From assembly GCA_029210745.1 (NCBI GenBank), contig JARGFI010000013.1:1-57456 (forward strand): a stretch of DNA of 57,456 nucleotides, in the 5' to 3' direction. The position numbers and the translations under genes are program-made. This DNA is from Desulfuromonadales bacterium. Lineage in GTDB: Bacteria; Desulfobacterota; Desulfuromonadia; Desulfuromonadales; JAHYIW01. The notes beneath the pieces are model-generated. The model worked only from the letters and a program-made list of their open reading frames with translations. It was not told the DNA's origin and searched no databases. Position 1 is the first letter of the stretch. Every line of letters begins with the position of its first letter. This document shows positions 15,226-25,206 of this stretch, piece after piece.

Positions 15226-17929
15226 GGCTGGTCAGCTCAAGATCGGCATCAAGCCGACCGCTAAGGGCTTGACGCAATTCATCAAGACGCTCGTCAGAGT
15301 GAATCTTTTGATTGAAGATGTCAGTGACATAAAATGTGTCGGCGACCTGATCGACCTTGGTTGAAATTTTTGATACCGCGATGTATACGCCAAGATCCAG
15401 AAGCGTTTTGGTGATTTCGTACAGCAAACCGACCTTATCCTCCGTGTAAACCTCAACAATCGTGTGATCGACGGAGGTGGCATTATCGATGACAACCCGC
15501 GTCGGACGACGTGGCTTCGGTCGCTCACCACTGAAGAGACCGGCGCGTCTGCGTTCTACCAATCTATCAACACGTTCGCGTCCTTCAATCACGGCACAGA
15601 GCTGATCCTCTACTTTGCGCCATTTCCGCTTATCAACCAAAACATTATCATTTGGCCCCTGAACCTGAAGGATGTCGAGGGCAATTCCGTTTTTCAACGT
15701 ATGGACGCGCGCACCAACAATGTTAATCCCGTTTGCCGCAAGCACGCCGGTTATCAGGGAAAATAGACCCGGCTGGTCGAGCGTTGTCACCATCACGCTG
15801 GAGAATTGGTTCTGCACATCGTGGTCGAGCTTGATCGCAACCGACCGATCCCCCCGACTGAGCATAAAACGAAAATGTTCTGCAATGTCCAGCGAACGAT
15901 AACTCAGGATATAACGGGTACTGACGTGCTTGAGAAGATCACGGACCCGGCGCTCTTCAATCTCGCCATGGAGCCAGGTGAGAATGTTGCGCTTGCGATT
16001 ACGAACCTTCTCCGAGCGCCCTTCGAGGCGGAAATTACCTTGTTCCAGCACACGATAAGCCTTTTCATAAAGCTCTTCAAGTAGAAAGCCTTTCCACTCC
16101 GACCAGACTTCCGGCCCGACAGCGCGAACATCGGCATAAGTCAGCAGGTAGAGCATCCGTAAATTTTCACTCATTCCCATCTGCCGGGCAAAATCGATGA
16201 TCTGTTGATCGTCACTGAGATCCCGCCGTTGCGAAATATGTGTCATCAATAGATGATTTCTCACCAGAAATTCGATCCGCTGGGTGTTTTCCTTGCTGAA
16301 TCCGAAGCGCCGGGCAATCTTCGGGATGAGATCGGCGCCCTGATTGCAGTGATCGCGCCCCTCCCCCTTGCCGATATCGTGGAGTAATGTCGCCAGCAAC
16401 AGCAACCCTTTAAGTTCGACATCAGCAGCCACCTGAGTCAATCCCGGGCGCTCTTCACGACACTCACCACGTAATAGCCTGGCAATTTCTTCGATCGCGA
16501 AGATTGAGTGCACATCGACCGTGTAGATATGATAAGCGTCGTGCTGAACCTTACAATAAATGCGCCCAAACTCAGGAATAAAATGATTCAGGAAACGCAG
16601 ATGATGCATCGTCATCAACGTTGCAAAGATATTATAGGGATCGCGCAAGATCTGCATGAATCCTTCGGCCATCATCCGTGAACGACGTGCCTTGTCGTTG
16701 ATCCGCTTGAGGTTGTCACGAATCATCGACTTCAACGGCACGCTGAACTGGACGTTGTGTTGCTGGCCGAGACGGAAAGCGCGCATCATCCGCGCCGGTT
16801 CGTGCTCGAAGAGATCCTGTCGGGTTGCCCACAGCTCACCGCGCAGGACATAAAAACCCTCTTCAACAGTGCGCCGTCGTAAAAAGCCGACGATTTTATT
16901 CGGCTGGTCATACTGGTTGGTTGACATCGCGATCAACACCGAAGCCAGATGTTCCGTTTGCGTCGCCCATGAATAGTAATCCTGCATAAACTGCTCAACG
17001 GCGGGGGCTTTATGATTGTCCCGGTACCCCAGAAAGCTGGCAATCTTCTCCTGTTCATCAAAATGAAGCTGATCGTTTTTACGAGAGGAAAGGTAATGCA
17101 ACTCATTTCGAATGCGCCAGAGGCGGTCGAGCGACTCCTGAAACTCGTCAGCAGCTTTCTCACTGATAACACCGCTCGTCACCAGACCACGCAAAGATTT
17201 TGCCTTGAACTTGCTTCGCGCGATCCAGAGTGCAGAATGCAAATCGCGTAATCCCCCCTCGCTCTCCTTGATATTCGGTTCAAGCAGATAGACTGAAGAC
17301 CCGAATTTTTGCCGACGGGCCTCATATTCAGCAAGTTTTTCCGCGATGAAACGACGACTGTTCGCACCGAAAACCGGCTTCAGAACCAGCCGCTCATAGA
17401 TTGACATCAAGTCCTCATTCCCCGCCAGATAACGCGAATCGAGCAAGGCTGTCCGCGCGGTCAAATCAGCTCCGGCCATTTCCAGGCAATCGTCGACGGT
17501 ACGCACGCTATAGCCGACATCCTGCTTCAAGTCCCAGAGCAGATAGAGCAGTCGTTCCGCAATCTGTCTGGCAACCACCTGATCTTTCCCTGAATAAAAA
17601 AACAGCAGGTCAAGATCTGAGCGTGGATTCAACTCGGCACGACCGTAGCCACCGATGGCCAGCAGCAGACAATCCGCCCCGGAACCGCCCAGGTCATTGG
17701 CAACTCCACGAAACAGGGAACGTAACAATTCATCGTAAGTCTGCGTTAATTCACTGACAACCAGCGTTCCGCTCGCACCGTTGCGATGCAGTGCACGGAT
17801 CCGCCGGGTATGATAAGCAAGATATTCCTCCGCCGCCTTGCGGAGCAACGTCTGCCGCTCGTCATAGCAGATGTGATGTTCATTCAGTAATGATTCGGGG
17901 AAAAAAGAAAGATGGTCATGACTCATCAT
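15206..17929 (-). CDS. glnD: Bifunctional PII uridylyltransferase/uridylyl-removing enzyme GlnD
   Basis: GlnD uridylylates PII when glutamine is low and removes UMP when it is high. The 907 residues show the full order: nucleotidyltransferase with GGYGRAELNPRSDLDLL near 93-109, a PII-UTase helical linker, an HD domain with LLATLLHDIGKGEGRDH near 500, and two ACT glutamine sensors near the C-terminus. Its substrate PII is encoded at 26674-27012. The ATGA overlap with the upstream amidase gene suggests coupling. The final residues QEPVRE are encoded by the terminal repeat of the neighbouring MITE-like element, with the stop directly after it. The native C-terminus may have been slightly altered. 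Confidence 0.95.
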   Translation of the reverse strand: MMSHDHLSFFPESLLNEHHICYDERQTLLRKAAEEYLAYHTRRIRALHRNGASGTLVVSELTQTYDELLRSLFRGVANDLGGSGADCLLLAIGGYGRAELNPRSDLDLLFFYSGKDQVVARQIAERLLYLLWDLKQDVGYSVRTVDDCLEMAGADLTARTALLDSRYLAGNEDLMSIYERLVLKPVFGANSRRFIAEKLAEYEARRQKFGSSVYLLEPNIKESEGGLRDLHSALWIARSKFKAKSLRGLVTSGVISEKAADEFQESLDRLWRIRNELHYLSSRKNDQLHFDEQEKIASFLGYRDNHKAPAVEQFMQDYYSWATQTEHLASVLIAMSTNQYDQPNKIVGFLRRRTVEEGFYVLRGELWATRQDLFEHEPARMMRAFRLGQQHNVQFSVPLKSMIRDNLKRINDKARRSRMMAEGFMQILRDPYNIFATLMTMHHLRFLNHFIPEFGRIYCKVQHDAYHIYTVDVHSIFAIEEIARLLRGECREERPGLTQVAADVELKGLLLLATLLHDIGKGEGRDHCNQGADLIPKIARRFGFSKENTQRIEFLVRNHLLMTHISQRRDLSDDQQIIDFARQMGMSENLRMLYLLTYADVRAVGPEVWSEWKGFLLEELYEKAYRVLEQGNFRLEGRSEKVRNRKRNILTWLHGEIEERRVRDLLKHVSTRYILSYRSLDIAEHFRFMLSRGDRSVAIKLDHDVQNQFSSVMVTTLDQPGLFSLITGVLAANGINIVGARVHTLKNGIALDILQVQGPNDNVLVDKRKWRKVEDQLCAVIEGRERVDRLVERRRAGLFSGERPKPRRPTRVVIDNATSVDHTIVEVYTEDKVGLLYEITKTLLDLGVYIAVSKISTKVDQVADTFYVTDIFNQKIHSDERLDELRQALSGRLDADLELTSQEPVRE

Positions 17930-19659
17930 TTTGCAGCAATCACTTTGTATGAACCGGCATATTTACGGATGCCACTGACAATTCCGCTGATCGCATGGTT
18001 CTGGTAGACCTGATCGGTCAGCCGTTTCTCACCGCGATGATTACTGATAAATGCCACCTCGACCAGAACTGACGGCATTGTCGCTCCGAGCAGGACATAG
18101 AAAGGTCCCTGCCGCACGCCAAGATCGCGTAACGGCGAGTAATGGCGGGTCAGTTTACTGACCAGTGAAGATTGGATATCGTTTGCCAGGCGACTCGATT
18201 CATTCAACTTTGCATTGGCCATCAGATCAAAGAGGATCAGTTCCAGGTCTCCCACCTGCTTCAGGGATGTCCCGTTCTCCCGCGCGGCAACTGCAGCGGC
18301 TTTGTCATTTTTGGAAAAGTTCAGATAATAGGTTTCAACCCCATGCACTTTGCGATTTTGGTTGGCATTGGCATGAATGGAAATGAAGAGATCGGCATTC
18401 ACCTGATTCGCGATTGCGGTACGTTCCTCAAGACGTAGATAGACATCCCGATCACGCGTTAAAATAACCTCGCATCCAATCTCATCTTCCAGGCGCTTAC
18501 CCAGTTTTTTCGCGAAGTCAAGGACGACATTTTTTTCAAAAACCCGATTGGGCCCGACCGCACCAGGATCCTTGCCACCGTGACCGGCATCGATAACAAC
18601 CCGGTTCAGCACAGGTTCAGCCCCCGCGAGTGCTGGCGGTTTTTTCGTTATCTCCGTGCGTGGGACTGCGGATCTGCCGTGCTCATTCAGCAGTACGGCA
18701 ATCGAGTCATCCGGGGATGTTTTTCCGGCTTGTTCGGGATCTTCTTTCGAAGGTTCTTTAATCGTGGTTCGCACGGTATCATTCCCCTGCACGTCAACAA
18801 CGATTCGATACGGTTCCTCAAGGGCAAACACCTTGTAATCCTGAAAACTGTCCAGATCGATAACCACCCGTACGCAACCGTCTTTAGGCTTTCCGGTCCG
18901 GATACGGCGCAACAACCCATCGTCAACCGTGGTGGCATCGACAATCTCGGCTCCCAATGTTGAGTCTTCAAAATCGATATACAATCGCGGCGGAGCCCCT
19001 TGGGTCAGATTGCCTTTGAGAAAATTGGTTCGATACTTGACCGTGGTACTTAAATCAAGAACGACGCGCGTATACCCCGGGTTGGACCAGAAACGAATCG
19101 CCTCCAGGGTTGCTTTCCCGGTGGACTTGTTACTCTTTTCCCGGGCATCCATCAACTGCGGGGCAAAATGCTTCAGCCGGGTAACAGCCCGCCGTGCCTC
19201 AGCCGCCATGTCGCTGCGGGGGAGCTCCTCAACAATGCGCTGGTAACGAAGAAATGCCTCAGACGGTATCAGCAACGGCTGTTCAAGAAGTTTTCCCGCC
19301 GTCATCAGCGCATCATCGGCAAGATTGCTCTGCGGGTAGGCTGTCGCCATCTCATCATAAGATTCCACCGCCCGCTCCGCATCACCACGCAAGCGTGATA
19401 TCGCGTAAAGCTGTTCACGTGATGAACCGACCATGAAAGCCGCATCGGCGCCGCGCGAGCTGTCCGGATAGCGTTTATGCACGACAGTGAAAAGGTCAAT
19501 CACCTTCCCCCAGTTATCGCGATACAGTTTTTTTTGTGAAGACTCGATCAAACGATAATAGGCGTCACGCGCTTTCCCGTAAGCTGTTTCTGCCGGGGCA
19601 ACCGCGCCAACCGGGGAGCTGAAAAAAATGAACAGCAGAATCAGCAGTAAGCAGCGCAT
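17926..19659 (-). CDS. N-acetylmuramoyl-L-alanine amidase with AMIN domain
   Basis: This periplasmic zinc amidase cuts the bond between MurNAc and L-Ala to split septal peptidoglycan. The 577 residues start with a signal peptide (MRCLLLILLFIFFSSPVGA). A TPR-like helical part (about 25-165) comes next. An AMIN domain (about 185-290) targets the enzyme to the envelope. Amidase_3 follows from about residue 350. Zinc-site motifs are VIDAGHGGKDPGA, the Glu in NRVFEKNVVLDFAK, and ISIHANAN. PSVLVEVAFISN carries the catalytic Glu. The N-terminal TPR extension is longer than in E. coli AmiC. AGGAG lies ten bases ahead of the ATG, inside the end of mutS. Confidence 0.92.
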   Translation of the reverse strand: MRCLLLILLFIFFSSPVGAVAPAETAYGKARDAYYRLIESSQKKLYRDNWGKVIDLFTVVHKRYPDSSRGADAAFMVGSSREQLYAISRLRGDAERAVESYDEMATAYPQSNLADDALMTAGKLLEQPLLIPSEAFLRYQRIVEELPRSDMAAEARRAVTRLKHFAPQLMDAREKSNKSTGKATLEAIRFWSNPGYTRVVLDLSTTVKYRTNFLKGNLTQGAPPRLYIDFEDSTLGAEIVDATTVDDGLLRRIRTGKPKDGCVRVVIDLDSFQDYKVFALEEPYRIVVDVQGNDTVRTTIKEPSKEDPEQAGKTSPDDSIAVLLNEHGRSAVPRTEITKKPPALAGAEPVLNRVVIDAGHGGKDPGAVGPNRVFEKNVVLDFAKKLGKRLEDEIGCEVILTRDRDVYLRLEERTAIANQVNADLFISIHANANQNRKVHGVETYYLNFSKNDKAAAVAARENGTSLKQVGDLELILFDLMANAKLNESSRLANDIQSSLVSKLTRHYSPLRDLGVRQGPFYVLLGATMPSVLVEVAFISNHRGEKRLTDQVYQNHAISGIVSGIRKYAGSYKVIAAK

Positions 19660-19660
19660 A

Positions 19661-22270
19661 TCAGATCAACTCCTGAATTTCAGCCAGCAGATTAAGTGCT
19701 TCGAGGGGTGTGGTGCTGGCGGGGTCGACAGTCCGCAGACGCTCCCGCAGGGGGTCAGCGAGCTGATCAAAAAGAGCCAGTTGTGGATTTTGCATGGGGG
19801 TATCGTGTGTACTGCGCGCCAGGCGCGGCTGCCCCTCCCCGAGATATTCACCCGATTCGAGATTCTTCAAAATTTCTTTTGCGCGGTCGATGATCTCATG
19901 AGGCAATCCAGCCAGGCGCGCAACCTGGATACCATAGGAGTGACTCGCCCCGCCACGGACAATCTTGCGCAAGAAGATAATCCGGTCATTCCACTCCTTG
20001 ACCGCAACATTGTAATTTCTGACCCGCTCACGCGTTGTCGCAAGTTCCGTCAATTCATGATAGTGCGTCGCAAAAAGAGTCCTGGCCGCGCACGGGGCAT
20101 AATCGTGAAGATACTCGGCAACCGCCCACGCAATACTCAGCCCGTCGAAAGTTGAGGTACCGCGACCGATTTCGTCCAGAATAATCAGGCTGCGCCAGGT
20201 TGCATGGTTGAGGATATTTGCGGTTTCTGTCATTTCAACCATGAACGTTGATTGACCTCGCGACAGGTTGTCACTTGCTCCGACCCGCGTGAAGATGCGA
20301 TCGATGATGCCGATGCGGGCCGAATGTGCCGGAACCAGACTCCCCATCTGTGCCATGAGCGCAATCAGCGCAACTTGTCGCATGAATGTCGACTTGCCTG
20401 CCATATTCGGCCCGGTCACAATCAGCAGCTGTTCCTCTGCGGCATCCATCAACACATCATTCGGCACAAACGGTTCAGAAAGGGTCATTGCTTCGATGAC
20501 CGGATGACGCCCTTCGCTAATCATCAAGGTCGTATCGGTCGTCATCTGCGGACGGACATAGTCACGCTGATGGGCAAGATCAGCCAGTCCGGCAATAACG
20601 TCGATGCTTGCCAGGGCATCAGCGGTCGTTTGCAGGCGTTGCCCATGACCGGCAAGCTCGGTCCGCAGCGCCTGAAAAAGCTGATATTCTATATCGACAA
20701 TACGCTCTTCGGCCCCCAGCACCTTCTCTTCATATTCCTTGAGTGCCGGGGTGATAAAGCGTTCCGCATTAGCCAGCGTCTGCTTGCGCATGAAGTCATC
20801 GGGAACCTGTCCCAGATGACTTCTGGTGACTTCGATAAAGTAGCCAAAAACTTTGTTGAATTTGACCTTCAGATTGCTGATTCCGGTGCGCTCGCGTTCG
20901 TCCCTTTCCAGGCGTGCGATCCAGCCTTTTCCTTCCCGACTGATGGTGCGCAATTCGTCGAGCTCACGATTGTAACCGGACTGTATCAGACCACCATCTC
21001 TGAGACTGACCGGAGGCTCAGCAACGATCGATCGTTCAATCAGTGCAGCAAGATCTTGCAGTGGATCAATCGCCCCGCGCAGAGACTGCAAAAGAGGAGC
21101 CTGGCAGTGGCCCAGCGCATCAATTACATCCGGCAGTCGTTCGAGGGACACGCGCAGTGCCACCAGATCACGTGCATTTCCGGTCGCCATGGCAATCCGC
21201 GAATTCAGTCGTTCCAGATCGTAAACCCCGTCCAGGGCGGTGCGTAAATCGTCGCGCAGCAGACTTTCATCGACCAGTTCGGCGACCGCCTCATGGCGAG
21301 CGACGATCGCAGGCAATGAAATCAGCGGTTGCTGAAGCCAGTGACGTAATTTTCTTCCCCCCATCGCCGTTACCGTGCGGTCCAGAACTCCGAGCAGGGA
21401 CCCTGCTTTACGACCATCGTGCAGCGTGACCGTCAGTTCCAGGTTGCGCCGGGTGGTATCGTCAAGCATCATAAAATCACCGGGAGCATAGGTGCTCGGC
21501 GAGCGCAAATGATTAAGCATCCCCCGCTGGGTTTCCTGCAGATAGTGCAGCGCCGCGCCCGCCGCACCTGTCGCGGCAGGCAGATCGTTGCAGCCGAAAG
21601 CATCCAGGGTGTCACAACGATAAAATTCACGCAGCAGGCTCTCGGCACGGTCGCGGGCAAACACCCACGATGGCAGGCGAGTAACGGTCCGGTCGCGGCA
21701 CAGCTCCACCAGCTGTTCAGGCAGCGCCGCTTCATCATCGGCCCCGTTAAGAACAATTTCCCGCGGATCGAGCCCGGCGATTTCATTGCCAAGCGCCTCC
21801 AATGATGAAATTTCCGCAATCCGAAATTCACCGGTGGTAATATCGACCGAGGCAATCCCCCATTGATGCCGATGATCATTGATGACGACGAGATAATTAT
21901 TACGCTTTGGCTGAAGAGAATTTTCATCAACGATCAGTCCCGGCGTAACAACCCTGACCACAGCGCGTTTGACAATCCCCTTGACGTCCTTCGGATCTTC
22001 GATCTGCTCACAGATTGCGACTTTATACCCATTCTCGACCAGCTTCGCGATGTACGGACGACAGCTGTGATAGGGGATACCACAGAGGGGAACCTCGTCA
22101 GCCGCCCCCTTGTTGCGTGACGTCAGGGTAATATCGAGAACCCGCGCGGCAGTGATTGCATCATCAAGAAACATTTCATAAAAGTCACCAAGTCGAAAAA
22201 AAAGAATCGCATCGGGATACTGGTCTTTGATCTCCAGGTATTGACGCATCATTGGAGTGAGTTTGGACAT
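19661..22270 (-). CDS. mutS: DNA mismatch repair protein MutS
   Basis: MutS recognises mismatches and recruits MutL. The protein has 869 residues from ATG 22270; the open frame extends three codons further to a TTG, which is disfavoured because family members start MSKLTPMM. The mismatch-reading FYE motif lies in FRLGDFYEMF near residue 30. The ATPase has Walker A GPNMAGKST near 625 and Walker B LIILDEIGRGTSTFDG. The C-terminal helix-turn-helix dimerisation part is present. Its stop falls one base before the amidase start, making mutS the first gene of a mutS-amidase-glnD-xerD-apgM run. The gap to the divergent hypothetical gene is AT-rich and should hold both promoters. Confidence 0.96.
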   Translation of the reverse strand: MSKLTPMMRQYLEIKDQYPDAILFFRLGDFYEMFLDDAITAARVLDITLTSRNKGAADEVPLCGIPYHSCRPYIAKLVENGYKVAICEQIEDPKDVKGIVKRAVVRVVTPGLIVDENSLQPKRNNYLVVINDHRHQWGIASVDITTGEFRIAEISSLEALGNEIAGLDPREIVLNGADDEAALPEQLVELCRDRTVTRLPSWVFARDRAESLLREFYRCDTLDAFGCNDLPAATGAAGAALHYLQETQRGMLNHLRSPSTYAPGDFMMLDDTTRRNLELTVTLHDGRKAGSLLGVLDRTVTAMGGRKLRHWLQQPLISLPAIVARHEAVAELVDESLLRDDLRTALDGVYDLERLNSRIAMATGNARDLVALRVSLERLPDVIDALGHCQAPLLQSLRGAIDPLQDLAALIERSIVAEPPVSLRDGGLIQSGYNRELDELRTISREGKGWIARLERDERERTGISNLKVKFNKVFGYFIEVTRSHLGQVPDDFMRKQTLANAERFITPALKEYEEKVLGAEERIVDIEYQLFQALRTELAGHGQRLQTTADALASIDVIAGLADLAHQRDYVRPQMTTDTTLMISEGRHPVIEAMTLSEPFVPNDVLMDAAEEQLLIVTGPNMAGKSTFMRQVALIALMAQMGSLVPAHSARIGIIDRIFTRVGASDNLSRGQSTFMVEMTETANILNHATWRSLIILDEIGRGTSTFDGLSIAWAVAEYLHDYAPCAARTLFATHYHELTELATTRERVRNYNVAVKEWNDRIIFLRKIVRGGASHSYGIQVARLAGLPHEIIDRAKEILKNLESGEYLGEGQPRLARSTHDTPMQNPQLALFDQLADPLRERLRTVDPASTTPLEALNLLAEIQELI

Positions 22271-22402
22271 AATCACCAATCGACAAAAGATAAATTCTAA
22301 AAGTCATTTAAAAACACGGTGATATTAACAAAATCAGGGCATGAAGTAAACTCTCAACCGACGCGCTCCAGTAACAGTTTACCTTGACCAAAGGACACGC
22401 TA

Positions 22403-22960
22403 ATGTTAATAAACAGGCGGCTGTTTCAGCACAATGTTACCTATCGGAGACTTATGCCCTGCAACGACACAACCAGTCAACTACTGGACACCAACGCCTA
22501 CAATATCGAAACACTTGAGGATGAAATTCGCGCCGATCAGCTCTGTACCGAACTGCTTAAAAGGTTTTGCCATGAACTGATTGACAACGACGCAGCTGAC
22601 CCGGAAGAGGCCAGCAGACTGGCCCGCGGTGCCGCATATTTCCTCTGCGAATTCGTTATTCCTCAGTGTCGGAAAAATATTTTCCGGATCGATCCACGAA
22701 CTGTTCACCAATTCGCTGGCAACTGGTATATAGTCAACAACCTTGAACCGAACTTGCCCGAGCTGACGGAGCTGCTGACCGGGGTCATGGGCTTCTACTA
22801 TTATTGCGAGCAAATCGGTAAAATTGACCGTGCAACGCGTGATGAAATCAGCGCTCAATGCCGCGAACTCGATTTCTATCAACAACGGATAGAATCATTT
22901 CTTGACCTTGTCGGCGACGGTTTTTTTGCCTGGAACGATGCCTGTCCACCGACAGATTAG
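22403..22960 (+). CDS. Hypothetical protein
   Basis: I do not recognise this 185-residue protein. It is acidic, cysteine-containing (six Cys) and predicted mostly helical, with no signal peptide or membrane segment. Notable stretches are EASRLARGAAYFLCEFVIPQ and ELTELLTGVMGFYYYCEQ. AAAGGA lies seven bases before the ATG at 22403. A second in-frame ATG at 22454 also has a nearby purine run and could be the true start. Its 3' end overlaps in another frame with the open upstream extension of the metal exporter gene, whose likely ATG is 11 bp downstream. The two are probably co-transcribed. Confidence 0.6.
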   Translation: MLINRRLFQHNVTYRRLMPCNDTTSQLLDTNAYNIETLEDEIRADQLCTELLKRFCHELIDNDAADPEEASRLARGAAYFLCEFVIPQCRKNIFRIDPRTVHQFAGNWYIVNNLEPNLPELTELLTGVMGFYYYCEQIGKIDRATRDEISAQCRELDFYQQRIESFLDLVGDGFFAWNDACPPTD

Positions 22961-22970
22961 AACGAAGATC

Positions 22971-23897
22971 ATGTCTACAAGCCCTAAAAAATCTGCCGCC
23001 TATCTGTCTGTTGTGGCGGCAATATCGCTGGCGGCGATCAAACTTCTGATCGGTCTCGCCACCGGATCGCTGGCCGTTCTGGCGTCCGCCGTTGACTCCT
23101 TGCTCGACATCCTTATGTCGAGCATTAATTTCTTTGCCATCCAGCGCGCCGAACAGCCCGCCGACGAGTGCCACCCCTTCGGCCACGGCAAATACGAAAC
23201 ACTTGCAGCTTTTATTCAGGCATTGATCATCGCGGCTTCGGGATTATGGATCATTTTCGAATCGATCCGGCGCCTCTTCGGTGAGATTGAGTTGCGACGC
23301 ATTGACACCGGCATTGCCGTCCTCGCCTTCAGTGCCGTCTGTTCATGGCTGATCGCCCGGCACCTGCGAAAAGTGGCGCGTGCAACCGACTCCCCCGCGC
23401 TTGAAACCGATTCGCTGCATTTTGCCATGGATGTCTACACCAACCTCGCCCTCCTCATCGGTCTGGTTATTGTCAATGTTTTTAATGTCCCGCAACTCGA
23501 TCCAATCCTGTCGCTTGGCGTTGCTCTGTATATTCTGTTTGAAGCACTGCAACTGGTGCGGCGGAGTCTCAACGATGTCCTCGATGCGGAATTACCCAAA
23601 GAGCACCGGGAGCACATTGAGCAACTCCTCAATGAACACCGCGCCGATATCATCAACTATCACAATCTACGCACCCGACAGGCGGGGTCGCAAAAGATTA
23701 TGGATTTTCATCTGACCGTCTGTCGTCATCTGACCGTCGAACAAGCTCACGACATTGCCGACCAGTTGGAGCAAAAGATCGAGAAAGACATTCTGGGTGC
23801 AGACGTGACGATTCACATGGAGCCGTGCAAACGCGAAGATTGCCCCGGTCGCGACGTGTGTATTCCGGAGCGCATGAAGAACCACCAAGCCTTGTAG
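22971..23897 (+). CDS. Cation diffusion facilitator (CDF) metal exporter
   Basis: This inner-membrane proton/divalent-metal antiporter has 308 residues from ATG 22971. The frame is open 23 codons upstream, but those lie within the preceding gene and are not conserved in type. About six membrane helices are visible. Metal-site residues lie in ASAVDSLLDI (helix II) and DSLHFAMDVYTN (helix V), as in FieF-like members, with HPFGHGKYE in the loop before helix III. The cytoplasmic C-terminal ferredoxin-like domain is complete. It ends in MEPCKREDCPGRDVC, three cysteines spaced CX4CX5C, which may add a metal-sensing site. Zn, Fe or Mn are possible substrates; sequence alone does not decide. Confidence 0.9.
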   Translation: MSTSPKKSAAYLSVVAAISLAAIKLLIGLATGSLAVLASAVDSLLDILMSSINFFAIQRAEQPADECHPFGHGKYETLAAFIQALIIAASGLWIIFESIRRLFGEIELRRIDTGIAVLAFSAVCSWLIARHLRKVARATDSPALETDSLHFAMDVYTNLALLIGLVIVNVFNVPQLDPILSLGVALYILFEALQLVRRSLNDVLDAELPKEHREHIEQLLNEHRADIINYHNLRTRQAGSQKIMDFHLTVCRHLTVEQAHDIADQLEQKIEKDILGADVTIHMEPCKREDCPGRDVCIPERMKNHQAL

Positions 23898-24025
23898 GAC
23901 GAAATTTTTGCTTAGCCATCTCATTCTTTTTTGCGAGTGCATCTTGTCGACGTCATGAACCGATTGCCCGCTTTATTCCCTTCGTTTAGCCACTCGATCT
24001 GCACCTGATATAAGGCTGATGAGAA

Positions 24026-25123
24026 ATGTACACATTGATTATTGCAGCACTTTTTTTATTGACTACATTTTCAGCAGGCATCTGTGCACAAGTCACTGAC
24101 AGCGCTCCAACCAAAACCGAAGATTCCGCGCCGCGAACCTTTCCGGTTATCCCCATCGCCTTCAGCACCAACGAAACCGGCGCGGCGATCGGGGTGATGT
24201 ACAACCAGGTGCTCAACAACGGCAGCAAGGACCGCCCCGATAATCTTCAGGCATATACCTACTACTCCAGCAAGGGACTCTACAGCCTGTCCCTCAAGCC
24301 AAGCTTTTTTTTAAACGAAGGGGATTACCACTTCACCGGAGCCGTTTTTACCTCCTATTCGCCAAGCACCTTTTGGGGGGTCGGCAAGGAGGCTGGCGAC
24401 AGTGACCGAGATGAAGATTTCACCAGTGAAACACGCGGCTTTACCGTTGCCGGAACCGCACGCATCGATGGCCCGTACCGGGTCGGCATGTCGCTCTCCT
24501 ACAATCATGAAAAGTTCAGTGATGTCGATCCCGGAGGGTTACTCGCCAGTGGCACGCTGGAAGGATCCTCTGGCGGCGAAGATGTTGGTTTTGGTCTACT
24601 CACCGAAATGGACAGCCGCGATTCAACATTCTGGCCGACCACTGGATCGTTCTGCAAATTAAACGCTGTTATCCATCGTAACGATGTCGGGTCAGATTAT
24701 AACTACAACGAGTACAACCTCGACCTGCGCACCTACCGATCATTAACGACCGACAGCCTGATTGCTCTGCGTTTCATCACCTCAGGGATCGGCGGCGCCC
24801 CGCCCTTTTACGCGTTACGCCAGATCGGCGGTTCTCGCCTGCTTCGCGGCCTGTACGGCGGACGCTATCGTGACCGCTGGCTTTATGCCGCACAAACAGA
24901 GTATCGCGCTCACCTTACCGGACGATTCAGCTGGACCGCCTTTGCCGCACTCGGCAACGTTGCTGAACAGCCTGAAGAACTTTTTGACAACACCCCGCTG
25001 TTAACAGGGGGGTGCGGGATCCGCTTTGCCGTTGATCCTGAAAATCGTGTCAACTTGCGCGTCGATATCGGCCTGTCAAGGCATGGTGTGGCACCAATGG
25101 TGATGATCAATGAAGCGTTTTGA
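24026..25123 (+). CDS. BamA/TamA-family outer-membrane beta-barrel protein
   Basis: This 365-residue protein has a signal peptide (MYTLIIAALFLLTTFSAGICA) and then only a 16-strand-type bacterial surface antigen (D15) barrel, with no POTRA domains. Family signs are PIAFSTNETGAAIGVMY at the barrel start, the IGGSRLLRGLYGGRYRDR segment matching the conserved GG(x)LRG(y/f) lid region, and a terminal phenylalanine for BAM recognition. Barrel-only members are widespread in deltaproteobacteria and of unknown substrate. The gene stands alone between the CDF exporter and glnA and is followed by a strong bidirectional terminator. Confidence 0.85.
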   Translation: MYTLIIAALFLLTTFSAGICAQVTDSAPTKTEDSAPRTFPVIPIAFSTNETGAAIGVMYNQVLNNGSKDRPDNLQAYTYYSSKGLYSLSLKPSFFLNEGDYHFTGAVFTSYSPSTFWGVGKEAGDSDRDEDFTSETRGFTVAGTARIDGPYRVGMSLSYNHEKFSDVDPGGLLASGTLEGSSGGEDVGFGLLTEMDSRDSTFWPTTGSFCKLNAVIHRNDVGSDYNYNEYNLDLRTYRSLTTDSLIALRFITSGIGGAPPFYALRQIGGSRLLRGLYGGRYRDRWLYAAQTEYRAHLTGRFSWTAFAALGNVAEQPEELFDNTPLLTGGCGIRFAVDPENRVNLRVDIGLSRHGVAPMVMINEAF

Positions 25124-25153
25124 ACTTCATCTTCTGACTCGTTCATTCGTCGC

Positions 25154-25186
25154 AAAAAAGCCCCCGACAAAGTCGGGGGCTTTTTT
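25154..25186. terminator. Bidirectional Rho-independent terminator
   Basis: This is a perfect 15-bp stem, AAAAAAGCCCCCGAC / GTCGGGGGCTTTTTT, around an AAA loop. It has A and T tracts on both sides, so it works on either strand. It lies between the convergent barrel-protein gene and glnA. Confidence 0.95.
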
Positions 25187-25206
25187 GTCAACACACAACT
25201 CTAAAA

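Noticed and set aside
20252-21247. 331-codon plus-strand open frame
   Set aside because: Antisense to mutS, whose MutS motifs are complete; composition is rich in Arg, Gln and His.
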